NCBI GenBank assembly: GCA_964370625.1
Contig: CAYJKB010000004.1
Coordinates: 16,319 to 80,318, forward strand
Source: CAYJKB01 sp964370625
GTDB lineage: Bacteria; Bacillota; Clostridia; Oscillospirales; Butyricicoccaceae
Direction of reading: 5' to 3'
Length of the DNA stretch: 64,000 nucleotides
Notes under the pieces: model-generated
What the model saw: only the letters and a program-made list of their open reading frames with translations
Databases searched by the model: none
What the model was told of the DNA's origin: nothing
Translations under genes and position numbers: made by a program
In this document: positions 35,343-44,148 of the stretch, in pieces
Layout: each line of letters opens with the position of its first letter
Position numbering within the stretch: position 1 is the stretch's first letter

Positions 35343-35969
35343 ATGCGCTTTTCAAACTTTGACGATGTCACTGAATTTGGACAAGATGTATTGCGTGAAA
35401 TAGGAAGCATAGGAACAGGGAATGCTGCCACAGCGATTTCAAGTATTTTGAATGCAAATGTCGAAATACTATTACCAGGAGTTAAAATATTAAACTTTAA
35501 CGATGCTGTTACAGCTTTAGGTGAACCAGAAGAGCCAATTATGGGTGTTATTTCTCATATGACAGGCGAAATTGAAGGGATTATGCTGTTTTTAGTACGA
35601 TTAGGCTTTATTAATGGTATGACTAAATCTATGATTAATCAAGAATATGAAACATATTTTGATTTAGATGAACTTGCACAATCAGTTGTAACTGAAGTTG
35701 GCAATATCTTGATTTCATCATATATTAATTCATTATCAGGGCTTACTGGAATGGAAGTTAACTTATCAGTACCATCTTCTTCAATCAACATGTTAGGTGG
35801 GATTTTAAATGTACCAATGGCACAGGTTGGATATGAAACAGATAAACTTATGTTAATAGATGGCAAATTTTTGCTAGATAACAAAAATCATGAATCTTCG
35901 TTACTTCTAATACCTACAATTGAATCTTTAGAAGTATTAATACGAAAGTTGGTGGGTGACTGTGGCTAA
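35343..35969 (+). CDS. cheC: CheY-phosphate phosphatase CheC
   Basis: Dephosphorylates CheY and binds CheD. The 208-residue protein has both CheC active-site helices: EIGSIGTGNAATAIS (about 21-35) and VVTEVGNILISSYINSL (about 117-133), each with the conserved acidic residue and asparagine. AAAGGAG precedes the ATG. It overlaps cheD. With FliY it gives the system two CheY-P phosphatases. Confidence 0.95.
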   Translation: MRFSNFDDVTEFGQDVLREIGSIGTGNAATAISSILNANVEILLPGVKILNFNDAVTALGEPEEPIMGVISHMTGEIEGIMLFLVRLGFINGMTKSMINQEYETYFDLDELAQSVVTEVGNILISSYINSLSGLTGMEVNLSVPSSSINMLGGILNVPMAQVGYETDKLMLIDGKFLLDNKNHESSLLLIPTIESLEVLIRKLVGDCG

Positions 35970-36453
35970 TCAAATCGTAGTACAAATTGCAGATATGAAA
36001 ATGTCTCGTAGGAGTGGAACATTAATAACTTATGCATTAGGCTCTTGCGTGGGAATAAGTTTATATGACCCTGTGGCAAAACTTGGAGCACTAATACACA
36101 TTATGCTTCCACAAGCTACAACAACAAGCAATACATCAGAAAAACAAGTATATAAATTTGCAGACACAGGAATTGCAAGTACACTTCTTAAAATGTCAGC
36201 ATTGGGTGGAATGAAAAGCAGATATGTCTGCAAAATAGCAGGTGGAGCTAAAATGTTCTCTATAGATGATAAATCTATGTTGGGTTCAATAGGTGATAGG
36301 AATGTCGAAACAGTAATGAATGTATTAAGACGTGAAAATATTAGAATTTCAGGTCAAGATACGGGTAGCAACTATGCAAGAACAATGACATTAGACGTTG
36401 AAACAGGAAAAGTTTCAATTAGAACAATTGGAAAACCAGATATAAATATTTAA
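35962..36453 (+). CDS. cheD: Chemoreceptor glutamine deamidase CheD
   Basis: Deamidates receptor glutamines and modulates CheC. The 163-residue protein has the catalytic cysteine in ALGSCVGISLYDP and histidine in ALIHIMLPQ, with RNVETVMNVLRREN and the later GSNYARTMTLDVETG typical of the family. The GTG at 35962 is preferred, five bases after GGTGGG. Another GTG two codons upstream is possible. It overlaps the cheC end by 8 bases. Confidence 0.95.
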   Translation: MANQIVVQIADMKMSRRSGTLITYALGSCVGISLYDPVAKLGALIHIMLPQATTTSNTSEKQVYKFADTGIASTLLKMSALGGMKSRYVCKIAGGAKMFSIDDKSMLGSIGDRNVETVMNVLRRENIRISGQDTGSNYARTMTLDVETGKVSIRTIGKPDINI

Positions 36454-36499
36454 TCTTTAAACATAAATGCATATATAAATTTAGAAAGCGGTGAACGAT

Positions 36500-37414
36500 A
36501 TGTCTCGTGCGGAAATTCTACTAGAAACAGGAACGAATGAAATCGAAATATTAAAATTTACTATATATGATGAATTATATGGTATAAATGTTGCAAAGGT
36601 ACGTGAAATAATGATGTCGGATAAGGTAAAACCTGTTCCGCATTCACATCCTGCAATAGAAGGAATATTAAAACCTCGTGACGCTATTTTTACAGCTGTA
36701 GACCTTCCTTATTACCTAACAGGAAAAAATACAGAACCTGCTTATCGTGATTTATTTATGGTTACAAGCTTCAATAGATTGAATATCGCATTTCGTGTTC
36801 ATTCTGTTGTTGGAATACAACGTATGTCATGGGAAGACATAAAAAAACCTGATAGAGCATTAGGAAATTTAGAAGAAAGTGTAGCAACAGGTATTACAGA
36901 AAGCCCAGAAGGACTTGTTGTTATTTTAGATTTTGAAAAAATCTTAGCAGATATTGCACCTGAAATTTGCATAAACCCTGATGCAGTTTCAAAAATGCCA
37001 GCAAAAGAACGAGAAAATTGCAGAATCTTATTTGCTGAAGATTCAGCACTTCTTGCAAAACTTGCTACAGAATCACTGCAACGTGCAGGTTATATAGATA
37101 TTGTTAGATTTAATAACGGACAAGAATTGTGGAAACATATGGAAAACAAACGTGAATCTGTTGATTTTGATTTAGTAATAACTGATATAGAAATGCCTCA
37201 AATGGACGGACACAGACTTACAAAACTGATTAAAGATGACAAGCAATATAAAGAAATCCCAGTTGTAATCTTCTCATCGCTAATTAACTTTGAAATGCAC
37301 AAAAAAGGTAGAGAACTTGGAGCAGATGCTCAACTTTCAAAACCTGAAATTGCACAACTTGTATCTACAATTGATGCAATTATGGAGCATAATAAGAAAA
37401 ATTTAGAAAAATAA
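36500..37414 (+). CDS. cheV: Chemotaxis coupling/response regulator CheV
   Basis: A CheW-like adaptor fused to a receiver, used for adaptation. The 304-residue protein has a CheW domain (about 10-155, with LYGINVAKVREIM) and a receiver domain (about 178-300) with ITDIEMPQMDG carrying the phospho-acceptor aspartate. The receiver's conserved lysine appears as LSKPE. The ATG at 36500 is preferred. A GTG three codons upstream overlaps the weak CGGTG site. It helps compensate for a CheB that lacks its receiver. Confidence 0.92.
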   Translation: MSRAEILLETGTNEIEILKFTIYDELYGINVAKVREIMMSDKVKPVPHSHPAIEGILKPRDAIFTAVDLPYYLTGKNTEPAYRDLFMVTSFNRLNIAFRVHSVVGIQRMSWEDIKKPDRALGNLEESVATGITESPEGLVVILDFEKILADIAPEICINPDAVSKMPAKERENCRILFAEDSALLAKLATESLQRAGYIDIVRFNNGQELWKHMENKRESVDFDLVITDIEMPQMDGHRLTKLIKDDKQYKEIPVVIFSSLINFEMHKKGRELGADAQLSKPEIAQLVSTIDAIMEHNKKNLEK

Positions 37415-37441
37415 ATTCAATGTGATGTGGAGGATATAAGA

Positions 37442-38212
37442 GTGGCAATTAAGATAGTGCTAACAAACCAAAAAGGTGGAGTTGGAAAAACAACCACAAC
37501 AAATGCGTTGATAGCCGGAATTTGTAAACTTTCAAAAAAAGTACTTTCAGTAGACCTTGACCCGCAAGGGAATTTAGGTTTCAGTATGGGGATAGATATT
37601 GAAAATGGAAGTACAGTATATGAAGTATTAAAAGGCGAAGTTCGTGCAAAAGATGCTATAAGAAAAACAGAAGATTATGGCGATGTTTTGACGGCAAACA
37701 TACTTTTAAGCCAAGCAGAGCTAATTTTTACAGGCGAAGAACGTCTTACAAAACTAATGAATGTGTTAAAAGAAGTTGAAAATGACTACGATTATATTAT
37801 AATTGATACACCGCCAGCACTTAATATTTTAACTATCAATGGTTATGTTGCAGCAGATTATTTAATAATCCCAATGGCAGCAGAGATTTTAAGCCTAGTA
37901 GGTTTAATCCAACTTAAAGATACGGTTGAGGGTGTAATCAACACGCTAAACCCAAAACTTAATGTTCTTGGAATATTGCTTACAAGATTTAATAAAAACA
38001 CAAACCTATCAAAAGATGTTTTAGAAATGGCTAGCACAGTTGCAAACCAAATTGGTACAACTGTATTTGATAGTAAAGTACGCAGCAGTGTAACAGTGGG
38101 AGAAGCTCCTGCACATGGAATGAGCGTGCTTGATTATGCACCGAGAAGTAATGCAGCTAAAGATTATTTAAGCTTCGTTGATGAAGTAATTGCAAAAATT
38201 CCAAATGCATAA
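37442..38212 (+). CDS. ParA/Soj-family ATPase in the flagellar operon
   Basis: A 256-residue P-loop ATPase with the deviant Walker A KGGVGKTTTT (about 10-19, with the signature lysine), VDLDPQGNLGF (Walker A'), and IIIDTPPALNIL (Walker B). It lacks the amphipathic C-terminus of MinD and resembles ParA/Soj more than FlhG. Such orphan ParA proteins position chemoreceptor arrays or plasmids in other bacteria. No ParB is nearby. It lies in the place where Bacillus has flhF-flhG, and it is followed by ComFB. The GTG at 37442 has GGAGG eight bases upstream. Function is inference. Confidence 0.85.
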   Translation: MAIKIVLTNQKGGVGKTTTTNALIAGICKLSKKVLSVDLDPQGNLGFSMGIDIENGSTVYEVLKGEVRAKDAIRKTEDYGDVLTANILLSQAELIFTGEERLTKLMNVLKEVENDYDYIIIDTPPALNILTINGYVAADYLIIPMAAEILSLVGLIQLKDTVEGVINTLNPKLNVLGILLTRFNKNTNLSKDVLEMASTVANQIGTTVFDSKVRSSVTVGEAPAHGMSVLDYAPRSNAAKDYLSFVDEVIAKIPNA

Positions 38213-38247
38213 GAAAAGTTATTGAACATACCGAAAGGAGCAGAAAA

Positions 38248-39026
38248 ATGGCTAGGAAAACAAGTAAAAGTAATAAAACAAATCATGTATTAAACTTATT
38301 ATCTACAGGTGGCACAGATGCAGTAGATGCAAAAAACCCACCTGTAAATCCAAATAATTCATCGGTTGAAGTGGTGCAAACAAATCAAGAGGTTAATGAT
38401 TTGTCAGAAAATATAAGAAAATCACTAGAAGAAANNNNNNNNNNNNNNNNNNNNNNNNNNNNNNNNNNNNNNNNNNNNNNNNNNNNNNNNNNNNNNNNNN
38501 NNNNNNNNNNNNNNNNNNNNNNNNNNNNNNNNNNACAAATCAAGAGGTTAATGATTTGTCAGAAAATATAAGAAAATCACTAGAAGAAATGGCAGAAGAA
38601 ACTTTGCCGATAGAAAATAATCCAGATAAGAAAGAAAGTGATGAAATGGGTACGACTGATATTAAAGATATTAGCTTTGATAAAAAAGCAATTGAAAAAC
38701 ATGCTGAAAATGAAATGATTCATATCCCAGAAGATCGTTTTAATGAACATAAAGACACTGATTTTAGATTTGTTAGCGTTATGGAAATTATCGTTAAAGA
38801 AGTCTTAGAAGCATATCTTGAAAAATTTGGGCTGTGTGATTGTTCTCGTTGCAGAGCAGATGTAATGGCGCTTGCACTTACTAATTTGCCTTCAAAATAT
38901 GTTGTAGTTGATTCAGTGGATTTATCACCTATAATGAACTATTATGTTAAAAAATATGAAGCTTTAGTTACTGTTGAGCTTACAAAAGCTTGTATTAAAA
39001 TTAAAGACCATCCACACCATGATTAA
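38248..39026 (+). CDS. ComFB-domain protein, interrupted by a false assembly gap
   Basis: The first part ends at a 100-N gap (38435-38534) and the second begins with a copy of the same 55 bases. Collapsing the duplicate joins both parts in frame and gives 207 residues. The N-terminal ~110 residues are lysine- and acid-rich and look disordered. The C-terminus is a ComFB (late competence) domain with GLCDCSRCRADVMALALTNLPSKYV, quoted by its cysteine pair and the DVMALALTNLP core. Members of this family have been reported to bind cyclic dinucleotides. AAAGGAGC precedes the ATG. It closes the fla/che operon, right after the ParA gene. Confidence 0.82.
38380..38589. repeat. 55-base duplicate around a 100-N gap (contig overlap, not biological)
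   Basis: Bases 38380-38434 and 38535-38589 are identical and flank exactly 100 N. Deleting one copy and the N restores a single frame across the ComFB gene. This is the pattern of two contigs sharing their end k-mer, consistent with k=55 assembly. Confidence 0.9.
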
Positions 39027-39033
39027 ATTTTTG

Positions 39034-39087
39034 AATAGTTAAGATATCCGAAAAATTTTCGGATTACTCTTAACTATTTTCTTTTTT
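39034..39087 (+). terminator. Terminator of the 26-kb fla/che operon
   Basis: An 11-base outer stem (39034-39044 with 39068-39078) and a perfect inner palindrome (ATCCGAAAA with TTTTCGGAT) make a long hairpin followed by TTCTTTTTT. It is the strongest terminator in the window. Confidence 0.85.
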
Positions 39088-39096
39088 AGTCGATAA
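39070..39096 (+). promoter_or_regulatory. Sigma-28-type promoter of fliD
   Basis: A TTAA-type -35 (39070-39073), 15 bases, and GTCGATAA (39089-39096) match the TAAA-N15-GCCGATAA consensus of FliA/SigD except at the -35 and one -10 base. It overlaps the tail of the preceding terminator. The start would lie about 45 bases before fliD. Confidence 0.7.
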
Positions 39097-39147
39097 TGAG
39101 ATATAAGTATAAAAACAATTTTTCTTAATATAAAGGAGGAACTTAAT

Positions 39148-41735
39148 ATGTCATCTGTAAGCGGACTTAGTAGTTCAACAGTTAATGGTTTACGTGGTTA
39201 CGGTGGCCTTGCAAGTGGACTTGATCGTGATTCTTTAATCGAAGGAATGACGTATGCAACGCAAAGCAAAATCGATGCACAAAATCAGAAAAAAGATTTA
39301 CTAGAATGGGAACAAGAAGCAATTCAAAGCCTAACTTCTAAAATGTATGAATTTACAACTAAATATACATCTTTCACATCAAGCTCAAACCTTTTAGGTA
39401 GCTCGATTTTTGGTAGAAATGATGTTGAAGCGATAGGGGAAAATAGCAAATACCTATCTGTAACAGGTAGCAATGTATCATCTCAGACAGTTTCTGTTTT
39501 AGGTGTTAAATCTCTTGCACAAAATGCAAGCATGACAACAGCTGGCAGTGCATCTGACAGAACAATATCATCTGGCAATATTTCAAATAATTTAGCTACT
39601 GAAGTTGACGTTAACATGCTAGAAGGACAAACTCTATACTTTAACTATGGTGAAGAACGTTACTCTGTAACTCTTTCAGCAACTTCTGATTATGACTATA
39701 GCACAACTGAAAACGCAGTTCAGTCAATCAATAAATTAATGGCAGAAGTTGATGTTGAAGGTGGCAAAACTTTAGCTGATGTTATAGAATTTGATGTAAC
39801 AGGAACAGGCGAAGCAGAACGAGTTACTATTCTGAATAAAGACACAGGCGGTAACAGAGTTGAGCTTGACGGTGGTACAGGTAACTCACTTGTAGCTTTA
39901 GGATTTGAAAGCAAAGCTGGTGACTTTAACATGATAGATGGCATGGCTATTCCTACAGGCTCTACAGGGCTTCCAGCTGCTCAACAACCTAAACTTACAG
40001 AGCAAATAGAACTGTATAAACAGCTTAGTGGTGCGAAAATGAATTTTGAATACAATGGTGAAGTTAAGTCTATCACTTTATCAAAATTCACATCAACTGA
40101 CACTATGGAAACTGTTGCAGCTGATATGAATAAACAACTTGCTGATGCATTCGGCGAGGGCAGGGTTGAAGCATCTTTCACAGATGGTAAACTTTCATTT
40201 AGAACTACAATTCCACAAACTAATGACGGTTCAGGGAAACTACTAACTGACGACAGCTCAACTTTAAGCATCGTATCTGCTGACTCTAGCCTTTTAGGTG
40301 CTCATGGATTATTAACTGGACTCGAAGCTGGAAACTCTAACAGAGTTAACGTAAATGCATCTATTTCAAATGCAGGTCTTGCGACAGNNNNNNNNNNNNN
40401 NNNNNNNNNNNNNNNNNNNNNNNNNNNNNNNNNNNNNNNNNNNNNNNNNNNNNNNNNNNNNNNNNNNNNNNNNNNNNNNNNNNNNNNAACTCTAACAGAG
40501 TTAACGTAAATGCATCTATTTCAAATGCAGGTCTTGCGACAGATAATTCTGCAATTGATGAAACTCAGCCTATGATTATCAAAAATGGTGATGTTGAATT
40601 AAACCTAACTGAACTTGGGCTTACTTGGGATAGTTCTGTTCAAGAAATCATGGATGCTATCAATGAAAACGAAGACCTTAACATCAAAGTATCATACCAA
40701 AAAGAAAGCGATAAATTCATGGTTGAGTCCACTGAGCAAGGCGCAAGTGGTGTGATTAATTTAACTGGTAATATTGCAGAGGCTTTATTTAATGTAAGCG
40801 ATGCTAGTGCTAATAACAAAAAAGACGGTCAAGATGCTGTAATTGCTGTAAAATATGCAGGGTCTGACACTGCTACTGAAATAACACGTGGTAGCAACAC
40901 AATCTCAATCGACGGACTTAGCATCACAGTTAAAGATACTTTTGGGTATACTGGTGACGGTAGTGGTACTGCTCCATTTAAGCTAGATCCAAATGCTGAA
41001 GCTGTTACTTTTGAGTCATCTGTTGACGTAGATAAAGCTACTGAAACAGTAAAAGAAATGGTTGAAGATTATAATGCACTTCTTGAAGAAATTTATGGTC
41101 ATACAACTGAAAAACCAAACCATGATTATGACCCACTGACTAGCACAGAACGTGAAGAATTATCAGATGACCAAATTGAGCTTTGGGAAGAAGAAGCTAA
41201 AAAAGGTCTGTTATTTAATGACTCTGATTTACGTAACCTTGCAAGTGACCTTCGTTTTATTCTGCCTTTATCTGAAACAGAAACATTGAGAGAAATGGGT
41301 ATTTCAGTTTCTACTGATTACACAGAAAATGGTAAACTTATTTTTGATGAAGAAAAATTCAAAACAGCATTGTTAGAAGATCCAGAAGCTGTAGCTGATG
41401 CTTTTAACGGGGAAGAAACTACAAATATAGATGGAACTAAAAATGCAGCAGGATTTATGAATGGCATGAAAGAAGTATTGGATAAATACGCTGGTATGTC
41501 AGGTTCTACTAAAGGTATTTTAGTTGAACGTGCAGGTTCTGCATTCTCGCCAACTACTGTGTTAGATAACTATATTCAAACACAACTCGATGATATTGAA
41601 GATGTGCTGGACACTTTAGCAGACAGATTAGAATCTGAAACTGATAGATATATCAGCCAGTTTACACAACTTGAAACATTAATTTCAGAAATGAATTCAC
41701 AAAGTAGTTATTTATCTTCAATGTTTACATATTAA
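39148..41735 (+). CDS. fliD: Flagellar filament cap protein FliD, interrupted by a false assembly gap
   Basis: Caps the filament and guides flagellin folding. The N-terminal part has GLASGLDRDSLIEGMT and the FliD_N domain. Then a 100-N gap (40388-40487) is flanked by identical 55-base copies. Collapsing them joins both parts in frame to an 810-residue protein. The C-terminal part has ETVKEMVEDYNALLEEIYG and the FliD_C domain with DRLESETDRYISQFTQLE near the end. Length is above the usual 450-650 residues, so extra surface domains are likely in the middle. AAAGGAGGA precedes the ATG, with a sigma-28-type promoter upstream. Confidence 0.92.
40333..40542. repeat. 55-base duplicate around a 100-N gap in fliD (contig overlap)
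   Basis: Bases 40333-40387 and 40488-40542 are identical and flank exactly 100 N. Removing one copy plus the N keeps the fliD frame open. Same signature as at 38380, so both are scaffold joins of overlapping contig ends. Confidence 0.9.
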
Positions 41736-41758
41736 TTTTAGAAAGAGAGTAGAAGTTT

Positions 41759-42124
41759 ATGAGCACTAATGGGTATCAAAACTACAAAGAACAATCCATT
41801 ATGACAATGACACAAGGGGAACTTCTTTTAGCACTATATGATGAACTTTCAAAAAGATTAAAACGTGCAGAGTTGTCGTTAGGTGTTCCGAATTATGAAC
41901 TTTTTGAACAATCAATTAAAAGAGCAGAAGATATTATTGCTCATCTGAAAGATACATTAAATTATGATTATCCAGTAAGTCGTGATTTAGCAAAAATGTA
42001 TGATTTCTTCACATATGAATTATCAAGGGTGAAGGCTAGCCGTAAACCTGAAATTTTAGTTGAACTTGAACCATTTGTAAAAGAGCTTAGGGAGGCGTTT
42101 TCAACAGCGAGTAAAAACACATGA
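41759..42124 (+). CDS. fliS: Flagellin export chaperone FliS
   Basis: Binds flagellin before export. The 121-residue four-helix protein has the typical opening MSTNGYQNYKEQSIMTMTQGEL, of which YKEQSIMTMTQGELLLALYD is the conserved core. AGAGAG lies before the ATG. It follows fliD by 23 bases, so it is under the same sigma-28-type promoter. It overlaps the next gene by ATGA. Its flagellin partner is not encoded in the window. Confidence 0.93.
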   Translation: MSTNGYQNYKEQSIMTMTQGELLLALYDELSKRLKRAELSLGVPNYELFEQSIKRAEDIIAHLKDTLNYDYPVSRDLAKMYDFFTYELSRVKASRKPEILVELEPFVKELREAFSTASKNT

Positions 42125-42534
42125 TTAATATAGATATTAGTGTTTTAAAATCTATTGAAAATGAAATGCAAATTAGATATCGCAAAACATGTGATATTTA
42201 TACTGCAACTAAAGAAGTAAATGAGCATCTTATGAATGATGATAGATTATCTGCAAAGATGCAATTAAAAGAACGTGCTATCATTATGGATGATTTAGCA
42301 GATAGTGAAAAGCGTATATTGCAACTGTTGAAAGGCTTTGATATTGATACAAAAAGCCGCATTATGACACTTGTAAAAGGTGGAATAAAAGAAAGTGCAC
42401 TTGGTGCAGATGAGAAATTTAAGCCTATAATTGATTTAGTTAATCGTACAAAAACTGTATGGGAACGTACAGTTGAAATCGATAAAGTTACAAGTACACG
42501 CATTATGGGAAAAAGTTCATTTTATTCAAAATAA
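42121..42534 (+). CDS. FliT-like flagellar chaperone
   Basis: A 137-residue, almost wholly helical and charged protein directly after fliS, overlapping it by four bases (ATGA). Gram-positive FliT-type proteins occupy this position and bind FliD in other bacteria. Sequence similarity is too diffuse for a firm assignment. The helical repeats and location are the evidence. An inverted repeat follows its stop. Confidence 0.6.
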   Translation: MINIDISVLKSIENEMQIRYRKTCDIYTATKEVNEHLMNDDRLSAKMQLKERAIIMDDLADSEKRILQLLKGFDIDTKSRIMTLVKGGIKESALGADEKFKPIIDLVNRTKTVWERTVEIDKVTSTRIMGKSSFYSK

Positions 42535-42547
42535 TTAAATATTTAAA

Positions 42548-42578
42548 GGCTGTGGCAAAACAAAGTTTTACCACAGCC
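42548..42578. terminator. Bidirectional terminator between the FliT-like gene and the C39 peptidase
   Basis: GGCTGTGG (42548-42555) pairs with CCACAGCC (42571-42578), with four further A-T/C-G pairs inside after one mismatch. T-rich sequence lies on both outer sides (TTTAAATATTT on the minus strand, AATAAAAAAT on the plus). Confidence 0.65.
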
Positions 42579-42599
42579 AATAAAAAATTAGAGATAAAG

Positions 42600-43322
42600 T
42601 TAAGAAATAATCCAAACAGGTCCGGAATCAGTGGCCCAAGTGGCGAGTTGTGAAACGAGGTCATCAACATTCCAAGTTTTTGAGCTGTTTTCAGAACTTG
42701 CAGGGTCGGCAACCATAACAGTTCCATCATCCTTATAACCATGAATAATAATGAAATGTCCACCACGAGTGAAATCACCAGGACCTACTAAAAGAACCAT
42801 AAGCTTGTCTTGGGCAAGTACATTTCGGCAAGTTTCAGCTGTAATAGTAGGCAAAAATTCAACATACAATCCATAATGTTCTGCCCCATCAGGAATAAGA
42901 GCATGTACAGTTCCGTTGCCACGTGCATAATAACCATTGTTTGCAGCAAATTCAGCAGCTTCAGTTGGCAATAGCACTGTATCAGAAAGCGAACTCACTA
43001 AAATAGCAAGTGCTGTAGGCCCACAACCGTGTGATGACATTCGGTCATAACCGCCATAAAGGAAATTTGCCCAACGTTCATCACCTTGATAATACATGGT
43101 AATAGGAACAGTATACTCATTCACATCATTTGATGGTAAATCTTTTACGGAAGGTGATTCAGGTTGTTTAATTATATCTTCTCCTTTAGCAAAAAGAAGA
43201 GGCTCTTCTTTGGGTTCAAATTTGAATTCAATTGGGATATAAGTAAAAGGTGTAGTTGTCAGCGAAAAGCAGATGCATAAAGCAACTAAATAGAACATTA
43301 ACTTTCGAAAAAAGCGTTTCAT
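42600..43322 (-). CDS. Secreted C39-type cysteine peptidase
   Basis: A 240-residue exported protein with a signal-like N-terminus (basic MKRFFRK then a hydrophobic run to about 25). The domain has the catalytic cysteine in SHGCGPTALA, the histidine in GGHFIIIHGYK, and a downstream aspartate in VADPAS, as in Peptidase_C39_2. Such enzymes cut cell-wall peptides or exported peptides. The substrate is unknown. AAGGAG lies before the ATG. It is divergent from the FtsE-like ATPase gene (67 bases apart) and convergent with the FliT-like gene. Confidence 0.82.
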   Translation of the reverse strand: MKRFFRKLMFYLVALCICFSLTTTPFTYIPIEFKFEPKEEPLLFAKGEDIIKQPESPSVKDLPSNDVNEYTVPITMYYQGDERWANFLYGGYDRMSSHGCGPTALAILVSSLSDTVLLPTEAAEFAANNGYYARGNGTVHALIPDGAEHYGLYVEFLPTITAETCRNVLAQDKLMVLLVGPGDFTRGGHFIIIHGYKDDGTVMVADPASSENSSKTWNVDDLVSQLATWATDSGPVWIIS

Positions 43323-43389
43323 TGTAAAAACTCCTTAGGAAAAAGTGGTTATATAATATATATCGTGAAAAATGAGGAAAAAATAATAG

Positions 43390-44148
43390 ATGCATAATCA
43401 AATTGAGTTTAAAAAAGTCACAAAAGTTTTTAGTGATGATATATATGCAATTGAAGATGCAACATTTAACATAAAAAAAGGTGAATTTGTATTTTTAATT
43501 GGCAAAAGCGGCTCTGGGAAAAGTACGTTGCTAAAATTATTAAGTGGACAAGTGCAACCAACAGCGGGAGAAATAAATGTATTTGAACAAGATATAGTTG
43601 CAATGCATAATCGTGATAAACCTTATTTTAGACGAAAAATCGGAATAATGCAATCATCTTTTGATTTACTCCCTAAAAGAACTGTAAAACAAAATTTAGA
43701 AATTGTACTTTTGGCAATAGGAATTCCAAGAAAATTTATTAAAGAACGAGTGAAAAGAGCACTTTTAATAGTTGGAATACAATCAAAATTAGATTTTTAC
43801 CCACATGAATTATCAGCAGGAGAAAAAGCAAGAGTATTACTTGCTCGTGCTATTGTAACAGGTCCTGAAATACTTGTTATAGATGAGCCAACAGCGAACT
43901 TAAGCTCCGAAGCAGCATGGGATATTATGAAGCTTTTAGAAAATATAAATAACACAGGAATAACTATGATTGTTACAAGTCATGATAGTGAGCTTGTTAC
44001 AATACTTAGAAAACGTGTCATTACAATAGTATCTGGTGTGATTGTTGCTGATGATAGAAAAGGATATTACGATTATAAAAAAATGGATATTTATGAAGAA
44101 CAGAGGGTAGCAAATGAACGAAAAAGCAATAAGAGATTACGAAACTAA
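43390..44148 (+). CDS. FtsE-like ABC ATPase without a permease partner
   Basis: A 252-residue ABC ATPase: Walker A GKSGSGKST (about 38-46), a variant signature LSAGEKAR (about 142-149), Walker B ILVIDEPTANL, and the H-loop VTSHD. It is closest to the FtsE/LolD group, and the C-terminal ~25 residues are lysine-rich. No FtsX-like membrane protein lies beside it. A nucleotidyltransferase-like gene overlaps its end by 35 bases. FtsEX elsewhere activates cell-wall hydrolases, and a secreted C39-type peptidase is divergent here, but a link is inference. No clear ribosome site precedes this ATG. Confidence 0.85.
   Translation: MHNQIEFKKVTKVFSDDIYAIEDATFNIKKGEFVFLIGKSGSGKSTLLKLLSGQVQPTAGEINVFEQDIVAMHNRDKPYFRRKIGIMQSSFDLLPKRTVKQNLEIVLLAIGIPRKFIKERVKRALLIVGIQSKLDFYPHELSAGEKARVLLARAIVTGPEILVIDEPTANLSSEAAWDIMKLLENINNTGITMIVTSHDSELVTILRKRVITIVSGVIVADDRKGYYDYKKMDIYEEQRVANERKSNKRLRN

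Noticed and set aside
38380..38589. 55-base direct repeats that look like attachment sites of a mobile element
   Set aside because: Both copies flank exactly 100 N, the same pattern recurs in fliD, and collapsing them restores the frame, so they are contig overlaps.
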